DNA of 64,000 nt, taken from assembly GCA_015847255.1 (NCBI GenBank), contig JADLZK010000397.1:1-64000 (forward strand). The letters run 5' to 3'. The translations under genes and the position numbers were made by a program. The DNA comes from Hyparrhenia diplandra (Eukaryota; Streptophyta; Magnoliopsida; Poales; Poaceae). Positions within the stretch are counted from its first letter, which is position 1. Each line of letters starts with the position of its first letter. A model generated the notes under the pieces. The model searched no databases. It worked only from the letters and a program-made list of their open reading frames with translations, and was not told the DNA's origin. This document shows positions 24,481 to 35,899 of this stretch, piece after piece.

Positions 24481-25879
24481 CGTGTATAACACAAGCACCC
24501 ATAAAAATAACATGTCACCGGTCATCGACGATTGTAGCCACGCACAAGGCCCGTGTTGATTATATATTATGTTGGCCTTGCATTTTTCCTCAACCGATCG
24601 AGAAGACATGAACAGTTTTGAGGAGAAAAGAAAATTACCACTTTTGTTAGAATTAGGGAGGTCGCACAACAAAATGCATTGTAATCACACTTCCAAGAAC
24701 TTCTCCAACACGGACTCGAGATTGAGTGAGAATTTTCCTATTCTCTAGCATCCTTCAAAGCATTGATGAGCTTCAAGTCCTTTGACAATTTCGAACAATT
24801 TCTTTGTCGGTTAACATATATGGAAAATAGTATCAACATGGATACAGTCCACAAAGGTCCCAGAGGGGCTCAAATAGGCTAGCAGCCACACAAAAATTTT
24901 CATGAGGAAATGCCAAAAATGAAGTGTTTGAAAACATTAATGACGAGGAAAGGTGATCACAAATTTGCTAACTCCGATTACGGGCCAGATTATCATTCAT
25001 CACAATTCACAAGGAAAACCCCTCAAATATGTTAGCATGTGTTATGATTGTTTCCTTACTGATGTGAACTTTTCATAGTCATTAATCACTTTCAAATTAG
25101 ACCAGAAGCTTCTTGCCACTCTGAATTCTTTCGTGTCCCATGCAAATGCACTCTTTTCTGATTAAAAAGCTTAATGCACTCACTTTGGAATTATCACACG
25201 AGAGATATATTCCGGTTTTTTTCTTAATAATTGATTTTATTTACTTGCTGAAGAAAACGTTGAAACAGGTAAAACCATATCAAATAAATTTACGTTGATC
25301 ACCCCCTCCCTGTTCATACCTAGGCAATGTTGCAAATCAAACTTTGTCACGAAGCCATAGAAATAACTCTCCTTTTATGAGGTTAATTAACGAGAACATG
25401 CCTTTTTTTTTTTACGTATACAATGAGAGACGTTTACAGAATATGCTTTCAGCTGTACTTTTGTTTGCGAGCTATGGAGGATGCAGAACCCAATAGACAA
25501 TAGGGCCTCATCGGTGTGCATCATCAGTTCAATAGTTAGTGAATGCGTGCATAACTCTAATTTCCTAGCAATCAAAACTGCCGATGTGCAAGTTTAGAAC
25601 ACTAAATCGAGATGTCGAGCATTGTAAAATATCGACCCCAACACAACATCAGGAGCAACTAATTTAGAGCTGTTTTTACACAATCCCTAAACGCATGCAC
25701 CTTTCAACAACCTAAATACGAAAAACAACCGAATTCGGTGCGAACTGGATCACTTACCATCGATGTTGACACGGGACGGCTATCATGTATGTCTCTCGGA
25801 TCTTCTTCCTATCAAGCGTGATGGTCGAAGCTTTCAAAAAAAAATAAAATAAAAAATGAGATGGTCGGGAACCCACGGC

Positions 25880-26405
25880 AGAATGATGGCGGGTGAGGTA
25901 GGATGATGTACCGCTCTCTTGATCCCGCGGCGATGGAGGCGGCCGGGGTCGTCGGTCGCGCCGAGATCCGGCTCAAGTAGAGGTGGGCCGGCCGGGCCGG
26001 CGTCGGCCTGCGTCGGGGGTGGTGGCGGCGGCGGCTTTGTTTGGGCGCCGGCAGGTGCCCTCGCCTCGTGGCCGCGGGTGGACTCGATCAGCGACGAAAT
26101 CCCGATGGAGGGTCGAGCGCGGCGGCGTACTCCCGCCCATGGCACACACGGATCAGGATGGTGTTGTCGGCGATTTAGGGCGATGGGGTCGTCGCGTCGC
26201 CGCGCCGCTGTGGTGGTGTGGCAGTGCGAGGCGGCGGCGTTAATGCCCTGGCGGCGCCGCCTACGTCAAGTCCCCATCCCGTCGGCATCTTGCGTGCTTC
26301 CTCAGCGCCAGCGGCTGCGTCGGTCGTCCTCAGCGGCGGCGGCCCGGTCCTCCCGAGCCGAGCGGCGGCCGTGGCTGCGACGGCCGAGACGCGGCCGGAG
26401 CAGCT

Positions 26406-26438
<33 letters not shown>

Positions 26439-26730
26439 CAACTCAACCAAGGCGGCCGGGCAACCCGCCGACCATTGGCCAGCTCGCCGGCGGTGGGCAG
26501 CCCTGTGGTCGATCTAGGGTTTAGGTGAGCGCCGCCGCCTCCGTCGACCGCCAGCGCGGGGAGGGGGAGAGAGAGAAGGAGAGAGAGGAGGCGGAGAGGG
26601 GAGGGCGGGAGCGGGGGGGGGCGGGAGCGGCGGGGAGCCGGCCGGCGCCCTCCGCCGAGACTCTCGAGAGACGGAGAGAGAGGAGAGGACAGAGAGAGGG
26701 AGTTTTTTTTTTTTTTTTTTTTTTTTTGCC
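25880..26730. other. GC-rich block with (GA)n and poly(T) runs
   Basis: Very GC-rich sequence with overlapping ORFs on both strands and no domain. It contains a (GA)n microsatellite at about 26406-26437, a purine-rich tract at 26560-26700, and a run of about 25 T at 26703-26727. It may be a captured promoter or first exon inside the Helitron-like element; no gene can be supported. Confidence 0.35.
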
Positions 26731-27246
26731 GAGAGGAACGGGTATATATTTCAGGCTGGAAGAGCAGCAGCACCGTCGGATTGAAGATCCAAGGGCCAGA
26801 AAAATTTCGAACGGCGTGGACAGCGTGAGGCGGGTTTTCTCCACACACAATATTACTCTTAAATGCGGTTACAAGCTGGTCGGAGCCGGTGGCGGTGGCT
26901 TTGCGTTGCTGCTTGCCAAGAACCCGAGCCGCGCCAAAGAACTTAGACTGGCGCGAAAAGTCTTCCACCTTCGATGTGAAGGTGTACGATAGAACGTCGC
27001 CATGTCACGGTGATGAGGTGGTGCCAGACAGGAGAGAGCGCGTCTTCCTTTTTTCCATTCTGGTTGATAGATGCCTGTGCGGGAGTAGTTGGTTCAAAGG
27101 GATTTGGTACATTGTTCGAGAATATTGCTAGTAATCAAATAGTTATATTGTTAAGCAATCCGTGACCATTGTGGTGTTGTCTCTTCAACTCTGTTGAGGT
27201 TTCCTTTTTTTCCCACTTTAATATAAGTTGGTGCCTGGTAACCGAG

Positions 27247-27469
27247 AATATTGATCCTCTTTTATGCAGATTTTTAAACAGTAACTGAAATTCAGCGAGA
27301 AATTGCAATGAAACTCTTAGGGCTGAATTTGCCTATACTCCTTCCATCCAAAACTAAATCAACTTCTAGAATGTTCTAAATTAAACTACTCTAGTCTTAC
27401 CAAATTTGATATGTCGTAGATGCTGTTGGCCTGTGATTTTCTGGATTGATTATTTTGGGAAGGATGAGT
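27247..27469 (+). repeat. Segmental duplication, copy B (second part, left half)
   Basis: Matches 4545-4820 (shared words gatcctcttttatgcagatt and ttgcaatgaaactcttaggg). It is cut at 27469 by the Copia element, and the homology resumes at 48124. Confidence 0.9.
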
Positions 27470-28281
27470 TGTTGGGATATTAGGCAATTTCAGATTAATT
27501 CCAAAATATAAATCATGGCGAACTGATCAACTAGATTAAGCATGTTTAATAAACTAGCATGATTCAAACTCATATCACAGATCATAGCAACGGGTGTAAG
27601 CACAACTAGCACACGAGATAGATTGGATCTCGAGAATACCTGGTTGACATTGAGGACAACGTAATGGAGAGGTTCGAAAGCGAAGCCGAGGTCCTCAGTC
27701 CATTTGTCATTTATCGTCGGCCGATTCTTTCTTTGGAGAAGTCGAAGAAGCTGTAGAAGTCGAAGAAGCTGTCGATGAAGGCGGTATTTGGGGCGATCCT
27801 CCGTGTGTCCTTCGGAAGGCGAGCCATGACGAAGATCGGGGAGCAGTCGCGCGAAGAGCGCTTCCCAAAAACCTTATTCGCCTTCTCCGCTGCGGGATCG
27901 CAAAGGCAGCGGTTCGGAGACTGCTTTCGCCCGGCCGCTAGTGCACGCAAGCAATCGGGCATTTTGGAGTAGCTACGGCGGCGCAACAACAAGAAGAGGC
28001 AAAAAACTCTATCTCAATTCTCTAGTGTTAAGAGGTTGTCCATTTAAGGGACTCCTCTCTAAACCAAGATGAGATGTCAGATCTGATTTTGGCGTGGCGG
28101 GTGAGGCTGCTTATATATCGAACATTGTGTCGCGATCACGATCGGTTTAGGACTCTCTACTTCGAGTCGATTCGGGACTCTACAACTTGAGGGCCAAGAT
28201 TACCAAAAATAGAATGGGCCTTTTGAGATCTCTCTAGGAATTTCGAATTTGTTATTGGGCCAAGCCCATCTAAATTCAACA
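27470..28281 (-). repeat. Copia 3' LTR
   Basis: 812 bp. On the minus strand it starts TGTTGAATTTAGATGGGCTT and ends in CCCAACA. It is paired with 46032-48123; the two LTRs differ by scattered single-base changes and short indels. Confidence 0.92.
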
Positions 28282-28295
28282 ATCCCCCACCGGAT
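28282..28295 (-). other. Copia polypurine tract
   Basis: The minus-strand purine-rich sequence ending GGTGGGGGAT directly abuts the 3' LTR start at 28281, the position of plus-strand DNA priming. Confidence 0.6.
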
Positions 28296-28884
28296 CTCAA
28301 ATACCCATTTAGAATTTTGCCAATTCTCGGCGGCCACATTTTAATATACCGGTATTTCGGCGTGAAGTTGAACACGCCTAGGTCCTTAAGCTACACTTAT
28401 TCACAACTTAAACAATGGACTACGCCTTGAATTGTAAGTTTTGTGCGAATAAGCTTTACTTAAAGCCACACTAGTACACGGGTGCCAATAGCCTTACCCC
28501 GTGGGTGGAGCATATACGTCATACTCCCCTGGTCTCTTCATGAGCTTACTAGAGACCACCCAAGTCTCATAGACTGCGACGTTTAATGATCAAACTCATA
28601 TAGGTATGTTCTTTCAAGAATGCTCAGTAGGATCGCATCTTCGCTTGTCAAAGCTAATAGAACATATTAAGGCATTAGCCAACGCCATACAAAGTGCCTC
28701 AACGCATTTGAGAGTTATTGCATCTTCACTTAGAGAGTGTTATAAATATACTCTCCTCAGTTTACCAATAGCTTGTTTTTCCCAGATCCTTAGTCACGGG
28801 ATCTCCGATCAAAAAGGTTGGGTTACTACTACTGTAAACTCATATGGGTCTCATACCCATCTCCCTCGATGCAATTTCTATCAC

Positions 28885-29300
28885 ATTTCGTGATAGCCCT
28901 TTTGTAAAGGGATCTACCAGGTTTTTGTCTGTCTGTATATAAGATACAGTTATTACTCGGAGTTTCTCAACTTCCTGACAGTCTTCAAGCATCTTTTAAC
29001 GTGTCTTGTTGACTTTGAATTATCCTTAGCACTATTCACTTTAGTGATCACCGTTTGATTATCACAGTTCATAAGGATAGCCGTACCGATTTTTTTCAAC
29101 CACGGCAAGTCGGACAAGAGCTCACGCAGCCACTCTGCCTCTGCAGATCTTTGTTTCTAAAGCAGTAAGTTCTGCTTCCATGGTTGACTTAGTCAAAATA
29201 GTCTGTTTACAAGACCTCCATGACACCGCGCCACCTCCAAGAGTAAAGACATACCCGGTTGTAGGCGTAGATTTGAACAATATCAGATATCCGGTTCAGT
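28885..29300 (-). pseudogene. Copia RNase H domain, separated from its RT by the Gypsy insertion
   Basis: On the minus strand the frame reads GYVFTLGGGAVSWRSCKQTI, then LTKSTMEAELTALET, a NCDNQTVI core, and the late DKNLVDPFTKGLSR motif. These are hallmarks of Copia RNase H and the polyprotein C-terminus. A frame break lies near 29155. The domain is joined to the RT fragment at 43874 once the Gypsy element is removed. 28296-28885 is untranslated or degenerate. Confidence 0.88.
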
Positions 29301-29305
29301 ACTAT

Positions 29306-30600
29306 TGTCGGGGACCCAAATATTGGACCCCGTGACATTCTCATATAACGAGAAATCGTCGGCCCGTCGGGGGCCGAGAAAAACTCGGCCTTGCTATCAT
29401 CCCACTTAGAAGGACGGCCCACAGACGGTGGACCAGGCCAAAGAGCCCACGGCTACCTCACGTGAAGGAGGTCGACCCATGACGCCGCCACTGGAGTCAC
29501 GCGACGAAAGAGCTCGCTACGGCTCCACGGAGGACAAGGTCGGGGGACCTTTACAAGACGACGAACCATGGCGCCCCACGTCATCATCGGCCAACCTAAG
29601 GCTCGGATTCAACCCCAAATCTCCGTCTCGCCCGAGGGTGGTTTAGCTCACCGGCCTCGGATGAGAGACCTCCGCCTCGCCCAGGGTGGCCTAGCTCACC
29701 ACCCTCGGGCGCAAAAACCCCGCCTGCCCGAGGGAGACCCGACTCTCCATCCTCGGCGAGGTGGCTCAACTCCACTCACCGGGGTCATAGACCCCGGGCG
29801 TGGGAGGTTCCGTCTCAAGGAAGGGAAACGTTGCATTTAATGCGGTTACCACCCAGACGAGGCGCGGGGCCATCGATTACGCCCGGTCAAATCGACTGCC
29901 GGATCACTTCCCAAATCCGACCGATGGGACACAAGGCTGAACCGGTGGCGTATTACGCCGCCCGGCCACGGGAAACCGGGGCGACACTGTTCATTCCCGG
30001 CGGCATCGTCAAAGGCGCCATGGCGGGCCAGACCCACCGGGCTTATGACACGCCACGGCGGCTTTCAGGGGACCGGCCCTCGCCATGCGGACTGTGAGGG
30101 ACGCCTCCGGGATCCTCGGGGGGCGCACGGGAAGCGGCACGTCCGCCATCGGATTAGGGCGGCGTGTCTTCATCAAACAACGCCTGCCCCCGACCCCGGA
30201 CGTGCGCATGCAACGAGCATAGCCTCGAATTAGCCACCTATGCATCCACATATGTAAACATTACTTCCCTCTTCCCTCTATAAAGGGGAGTAATGCCCCA
30301 TTAGCGAGGGATCCCGTGCTGGACGAAGCATAACCACCACCACCACCACGATCGTGGGGCTTGAGACCAGCGTCTCTCCCTCACACCGCTTGTAACCCCT
30401 ACTACAAGCTCACCTTTGAGGGCGAGGTAACACGAAGCGAGGACACCACCCGCTGGGCGTAGGGCCCGTTGGCTTTGAACGGGGATAAACTCGCCCGTGT
30501 ATGCATGTCCATCTTGCGCTTACGCCATAGGAGGAGGGCACACGGCCTATAAATTCTTTATTACCGGCACCGAGGCACCCCGGTTCGAGCGCCCCGGGTT
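29306..30600 (+). repeat. Gypsy 5' LTR
   Basis: About 1295 bp, matched along its length by 42574-43873. It contains a TATA-like CTATAAAGGGG near 30280. Its last 14 bases differ from the 3' LTR end (the CGCCGACA terminus is replaced), so the exact boundary is uncertain. Confidence 0.9.
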
Positions 30601-30622
30601 GGCGCCCCGGGTAGGGGCCATT
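30601..30622 (+). other. Probable Gypsy primer-binding site
   Basis: TTGGCGCCCCGGGTAGGGGC directly follows the 5' LTR. Its position and the TGGCGCC core fit a tRNA primer-binding site in grass Gypsy elements; the primer tRNA was not determined. Confidence 0.5.
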
Positions 30623-32249
30623 TGTGTGCGGCGTATCCCCGTCCGCCTCCACTGGCGTTTCCACCTTCGTTTCCACCACGCTTTCGCCCGGACCACACGA
30701 GCTCCAGCGGCGAACACTGCTGTTCGCCGGGACGCCCGGAGTTCGTGGCGCTTCGGCCACAACTACGAGATGATCCTACGCCCGATATGACGGCTGAAAA
30801 GGAGGGCGGCGTCGCCCGCAGCGGCATGACCATCACCACGGCCGCCCGCCTGCAGGGACGAGCAAGCAAAGCGGACCCACCAGCGCGCAAAGGCGCACCC
30901 AAGCAACGGATTCCGAATCCGACAACGCACCCCCGGTGCCGACTTCGCAGAGGGCTCCTTAGGAACCCTAGACGCCGGGAAGATGTAACCCAAGTCTGTG
31001 CGGCCGCGGCGGATTCCGTAAAAACCCTAATCATCCGGAGAACGTAGCCCGCACCGGTGATACCGAAGGAGTACCTGTAATTCTCGCCGACGGGAGACTT
31101 CAGTCGAAGCCGCCGCGAGGAGAGCACGGCGGACCTCCTGTCGTCCCACGAGAACGCTATCCCACGGACAATCACGCGGAAGAGCGCATCCGCCCGAAGG
31201 ATGCTGCGACGACCCCATCCCGCTTCCTCGGCCCGGCACGATTGGGGCCAGGTCCAGAACGGGCGGAATCGCACTACCGTCCGGAGAAGCGGGGACTTCC
31301 TCCTGCGCGTTCGGGCGCCCGGAGCCGGCGACGGGGACGATTATTATGACCCCACGCGGGAATGCTTCAATATAGAGGTCGAGAGCAAGATGGCGCCTCA
31401 CCGACGTCTCCGACGAAGATGAGGCGGACGTACGGGCCGCGGCAGATGTCGGCGGGCGCCAGCAAGCTTGCCCGTTTGTCGGCCGTAGCGGCGCCCGGCG
31501 CCTGCCGGCCAGAATGCGCAGCTACGGGATCGAGGACCGCATCCGAGCAAAGTCCGTACGACTTCGGCGGATCGAGCGTAACATCCAACGGGGAGCAAGC
31601 CCGGCGGGCGGCCCCAAAGGGCGCCTCATGATCGCAACGACGGCGGATGCGGCGGACTCGGGACGTGGGTACCACCACTTCACGACATAGCGGCCCGTTC
31701 AACAGAGCCCGACCTCAATGTGGCGGCGGCCGCCATGCCTCGGTGCAATGCCCGAACCCTCTACCGCCGAGGGAAGGCGCGTGGTGGGGCCTCGACATCT
31801 CCTCGGCCAGGGGCGGGTACAACGGGCGGAGAACTCCGCTTCCCGAGATCGGGGCCGTGACATCACGGCTTGACGAGAAAGAGTCCAGGCAGGAGTCGCC
31901 AGGGCTCCGTCGGACTGGGGAGTAGAGCCTCGACAAGGCGGTCCGAGGAACGCTCGATGACAACAGCGGCTGCAACCGCGATCCGGGAGGCGCGCAAAGA
32001 AGACCAGATCAAGACCCATGGCGAGGTGCCTCGACCTCAGGGCGAGATCGGCGACGGCCCGAGCTCGCCACGAAAGGAGGCTCACCTCGGGGCGGCGAGT
32101 GCAGGGCGAGACGCACAAGCACGCCGGGCGACCGGTACTCCCGAGATCCACGGGGGCCCACGGGCCTTCACAAGGGATATCGGGGGCGCCACTCCGCGCG
32201 CTTCAGGCCGCCCAACCACATCGAGAAGTACTTCAGAGAAACTCGTCCC

Positions 32250-32560
32250 GAGGTATGGCTGACCGACTATCGGCTAGCATGCCCGAGTTTGCGGGGGCAC
32301 ATTTTATGAAAGGGTAATCAACAGAAATTTGCCATGCCTCAGAGCTCAGCCTGTGGCCTCGGCCGAACATCTTCCACGGACTTACATCAAACTGGGCGAA
32401 CTTGAGAGAACCTTCCGAGGTAATTTCGTGGCACGCATCAACGCTTGTGTAACTCATGGGACCTCCGAAACTGTTGCCGAACCCGACGAGTCCTCGCGTG
32501 ACTACATCCGGCGCTTCTCTAAGCAACGGACCGAGCTCCCCTAATGTGACGGATTCTCGA
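32250..32560 (+). pseudogene. Gypsy Gag (retrotransposon gag domain) fragment
   Basis: The frame 32329-32544 carries KLGELERTFRGNF and the conserved end DYIRRFSKQRTELP of the retrotransposon gag domain. Flanking reading (31300-32330 and 32560-33060) is Gag-like in composition (charged, Arg/Pro-rich) but repeatedly frame-shifted. Gag forms the cytoplasmic particle; this copy cannot make a full-length protein. Confidence 0.75.
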
Positions 32561-33059
32561 CGTCATAGGGGCCTTCTTGGGCGGCACCTCTTGCCGTGAT
32601 CTCGTGAAGAAGCCGGGGGCCGGACTCCAACCGAGGCAAACGAAGCCGATGGACATCGCCACTAAGTTTGCTAGCGGAGAGGAGGTCGTCTTGAGTCTGC
32701 TCAATCGTGGCCGAGGGCAAGGGAAAGCGCAAGGAGGAGGAACCCGAGGGCTCCCACCTCGGGAGAACAAGAAGAAGAAGAAAAGGACAAGAGCCGCAGG
32801 GCAAGGGGCCAGGCCCTCAACGCAGACGACGAAAACATGGTGGCCGCGGTCGACCGCAAGAAGGGGCCAAGGCTCCGCCACAAGAAACCCGACGGTATGC
32901 TCAAGCCGTGCGAGAACCCGCGGTTACCCGGTCAAGCATACCCGGGGAATGCAAAAGCGGTGCGCAAACACTTTGCCAAACTCGGGGCCATTCGAGGAGG
33001 CGGAGGAAGAAGCGCCCGAGGGCAATCCAGGGGTGACGAGGGTTTCCGAAAGGTGAACA

Positions 33060-33520
33060 AGCTGCTTCATGATCTTCGGGCGGCAACACCGGCAACATGT
33101 CGGTGCGGCAACGCAAGAAGGAGCGGCGGGGAGGTGTACGCGACCCGAGCGGCAATTCGAGCTGCGCAAGTGGCCGGATCAAGCCATCACCTTCGACCCG
33201 GTCGGATCACCCTCGGCACATCCCAAACACGGGGCTTATCCATTGGTGGTGGATCCCATCATTGCCAATACCGGCTCACCAAGGTCCTCATGGATGGAGG
33301 AAGCAGCCTCAACCTCATCTACGAGGAAACGCTTGACCTCCTCGGGGTGGACAAGTCCAAGATCCGCCGGGAGGGCCGGCATTCAACGGCGTTGTCCCCA
33401 GCAAAGCAACCGAAGCCCCTCGGGCAGATCGACCTACCGGTGCGCCGGGGACCCCTCGAACCGGGCAAGAGACTCTCACCTTTGAGATCCTTGGAGTCCG
33501 GGGTACATACCACGCACTCG
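33060..33520 (+). pseudogene. Gypsy aspartic protease domain
   Basis: The catalytic motif appears as VLMDGGSSLNLIYEETLDLL around 33284-33340, where Gypsy proteases of this lineage have DGGSS in place of DTGA. The downstream LGQIDLPV segment also fits. It lies in a 415-codon frame (32837-34084), the longest in the element, but that frame alternates with others across short indels. Confidence 0.85.
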
Positions 33521-34079
33521 AGGGCGGCCTTGCTATGCCAAATTCATGGGCTGTCGAACTATACCTACCTCAAGCTTAAGATGCAAAGGGGCGAAAGGGT
33601 GTCATCACGACAGGCCCTTCGCACCCCTCACGCATATGAGTGCGACGTGGAGAGCGTGGAGTACGCCGAGGCACTCATTGCCGACGCGAGAGAAGCTTTG
33701 ACGAGATATGTCGAGCACGAGGCCAAGCGCCCAAGGCTGAACTTCGAGCCCTCCTCGGGCACCAAGAAGATCCCACTCGATCCCAAACAACTGAAGGAGA
33801 AGCTACTGACTATCAGCTCGAGCTGGATCCGAAATAGGAAGCGGTGCTCGTCGGCTTCCTCCGTCCGAACGTCAAAACGTTTGCATGGGGACCTCGGACA
33901 TGCCGGGCATACCGGGGATGTCGCCGAAGCACTCCCTAGACATCCGCCCAGGGCTCAAAGCCAGTCATGCGGCGCTTGGCGCCGTTTTGATGACGCCAGC
34001 GGAAGATCATCGGCGAGGAGATCCACAAGCTACGAGGAGGCCGGATTTATAAAGAAGTATTCCACCCCGAAAGTGGTTA

Positions 34080-34810
34080 GCTAATCCTGTATTAGTAGAG
34101 AAAAAGAATGGGAAATGACGGATGTGTGTGGACTACACTAGTCTCAACAAAGCATGTCCAAAAGTTCCCTTTCCTTTACCTCGAATCGACCAGATTGTCG
34201 ACTCCACCATTGGGTGCGAGACTTTGTCCTTTCTCGATGCATACCCGGCTACCATCGATCAAAATGAAAGAGTCCGACCAACTCGCGACTTCGTTCATAA
34301 CACCCTTCGGGATGTATTGCTACCTCACAATGCCTTTCGGCCGAGGAACGCTGGGGCAACATACCAGCTGCATGCAAATCATCTTCGAGAACTCATCGGG
34401 AGGATTGTGGAAGCCTATGTCGGCGACATAGTGGTAAAATCCAAGAAAACGTCGGACCTCGTGAGAGACCCGGGGAAACCTTCGAGTGCCTAAACAAGAA
34501 GGGAGTCAAACTCAACCGAAAAATGTGTATTTGGGGTCCCCGAGGGATGCTACCGGGTTTCATCGTCTCTCAACGAGGCATCGAAGCAAACCCAACCAAG
34601 GTTGACGCGATCACGAAGATGGGGCCAATCCGAGACCTCAAAGGAGTTCGAGGAAAGGTCATGGGCTGCCTGGCTTCACTAAGCGGGTTCATCTCCCGCC
34701 TACCGGGGAAAGGGGCCTTCCCTCTATCGGCTCCTTCGCAAGGCGAGCACTTTGTGCGGACCCCGAGGCCGAAGAAGCCCCTCGGCAACCTCAAGAAGCT
34801 CCTCGACTAG
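34080..34810 (+). pseudogene. Gypsy reverse transcriptase, catalytic motif altered
   Basis: Recognisable motifs are MCVDYTSLNKACPK, PFPLPRIDQIVDST, CETLSFLDAY and NAGATYQ. The catalytic box reads AYVGDIVVKS at about 34415, where YVDD is expected, so one catalytic Asp is Gly. An in-frame TGA at 34116-34118 replaces the Trp of the NGKWRMCVDY motif, and several frameshifts follow. The thumb/connection region extends to about 34810 (GIEANPTKVDAI...). Confidence 0.88.
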
Positions 34811-34819
34811 TCCACCAAT

Positions 34820-35480
34820 CCTCGTGCCACCAAACCGGAGAGACCTTGCTCCTCTACGTCGCAGCCACTACCCAGATAGTCGGCGCGGTGGTCGTAGTAG
34901 AGCGCCCGGGAAGAGGGCACACGTTGCCAGTTCATCGCCCGTTTACTTCATCGGTGAAGTACTTTTCCGACACCAAGACTCGATACTCGCAGATGCAAAA
35001 ACCGTTGTATGCTATCGTCTTGACGCGAAAAACTTCGCCACTACTTCCTCGCGCACCCAGTTCCGTGGTATCCTCATTCCCCTCGGGGAGATCATCGAAC
35101 GAGAAGCCACGGGAAGAGTGGCGAAGTGGGCGGTGGAGCTCATGGGCGAGACGATATCGTTCCTGCCGCAAGGCAATAAAGTCTCAAGTCTTGGCCGATT
35201 TTGTGGCGAATGGACTGATACACAATTACCCCCGGCGCCCATCCAAGCCGGTGTTGGACCATGTGTGCCGATGGGTCCATGATGAAGACAAAAGCGGGTG
35301 CGGTTTGCTTTTCATCTCACCCCTTTGGGTTCACACAAGGTATGCCATCGGTTGCATTTCCCGCCTCCAACAGCGTCGCAGAATACGAGGCGCCGATCAA
35401 CGGTCTTAGGATCGCGGTAAGCCTCGGGATCCGAAGCGATTGGAAACGGGGGGGATTCTCAACTGGTTATTGACCAAGTC
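34820..35480 (+). pseudogene. Gypsy RNase H region (two RNase H-like segments)
   Basis: The first segment carries LLLYVAATTQIVGAVVVVER and KYFSDTKTRYSQMQKPLYAI (34846-35030), the RT-linked RNase H. A second RNase H-like segment follows at 35240-35450 with a W.HDEDKSG...AEYEA pattern, the archaeal-type RNase H acquired by the Tat lineage. Both are frame-shifted. Confidence 0.75.
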
Positions 35481-35899
35481 ATGAAGGCCTCGGCCTGCCC
35501 ACGACCCCAAGATGGAAGCATCTTTGCCGAGAAGTGCGCAACGGAGGAAAGGTTCCACGGGCTTGAGCACAGCACTCAGGCGTTACAATGAAGCCGGACG
35601 AACTTCAAGGGTCGCGGCGACCTGAGGTACCGTGAACGCGTTCCCACCCAAGATCTTAATGAGCCTCGGTCGGGTACACTGCCTGGAAATACCCTCGGGG
35701 CTCTGGAGCCAGGCTCGTAACAAGCCGCGCTTGAAGCTATGGCGGTCGACCAAGTCCCCGGACGGAGAGAGCCTCTATGGGAATACCTATCCCAAGGAGA
35801 ATTACCCGAGGATAAGACCGAGGCTCGCCGACCGCCCGAAGGGCAAAAATCCTTCGCGCTTTTATTGGAGACAAAAAAGAACTCTACAAGAAAGGAGCC

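Larger units (their letters stand above)
20604..26863 (-). mobile_element. Helitron-like insertion splitting the FKGP remnant
   Basis: Read on the minus strand, the element ends at 20604 with a 6 bp GCGCGC/GCGCGC hairpin (loop ATGG) about 10 bp before a terminal CTAG, with host T following. This is the classic Helitron 3' end. The host FKGP codons resume at 26864 after the other end, giving an A/T insertion site with no TSD. The expected 5' TC start is not seen; the end reads TTTAAGAGTAA. A roughly 100 bp segment next to that end (26745-26850) is repeated degenerately at 23385-23500, so two related elements may be nested. No Rep/helicase ORF is visible. Confidence 0.6.
19720..27010 (+). pseudogene. 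FKGP: L-fucokinase/GDP-fucose pyrophosphorylase, 3' fragment, split
   Basis: Only the C-terminal GHMP-kinase part is present. FKGP is a cytosolic bifunctional salvage enzyme that phosphorylates L-fucose and makes GDP-fucose. Exon remnant 1 (about 19720-20003) carries KGLFEVMEDDESDDNVARAV and GGLYPGIKCTQSFPGQPLRL. A GTAAGT...ACAG intron follows (20004-20357). Remnant 2 (20358-20603) carries AHQVLQKVVTRYLRRDN and KRLAELAKIGREALMNGELD. Remnant 3 (26864-27010) carries the GHMP glycine motif CGYKLVGAGGGGFALLLAKN. Damage: a 1 nt insertion near 20430, TGA for Trp near 20525, frameshifts near 20565 and 26950, and a 6.3 kb insertion at 20604-26863. The kinase N-terminal motifs and the whole pyrophosphorylase half are absent. 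Sequence to about 27250 looks like its 3' UTR. Confidence 0.85.

Noticed and set aside
25919..26992. Overlapping ORFs of up to 201 codons on both strands
   Set aside because: They are GC-rich and low complexity, crossing (GA)n and poly(T) runs. Only the last about 40 codons (FKGP) are meaningful, and they belong to a different gene.
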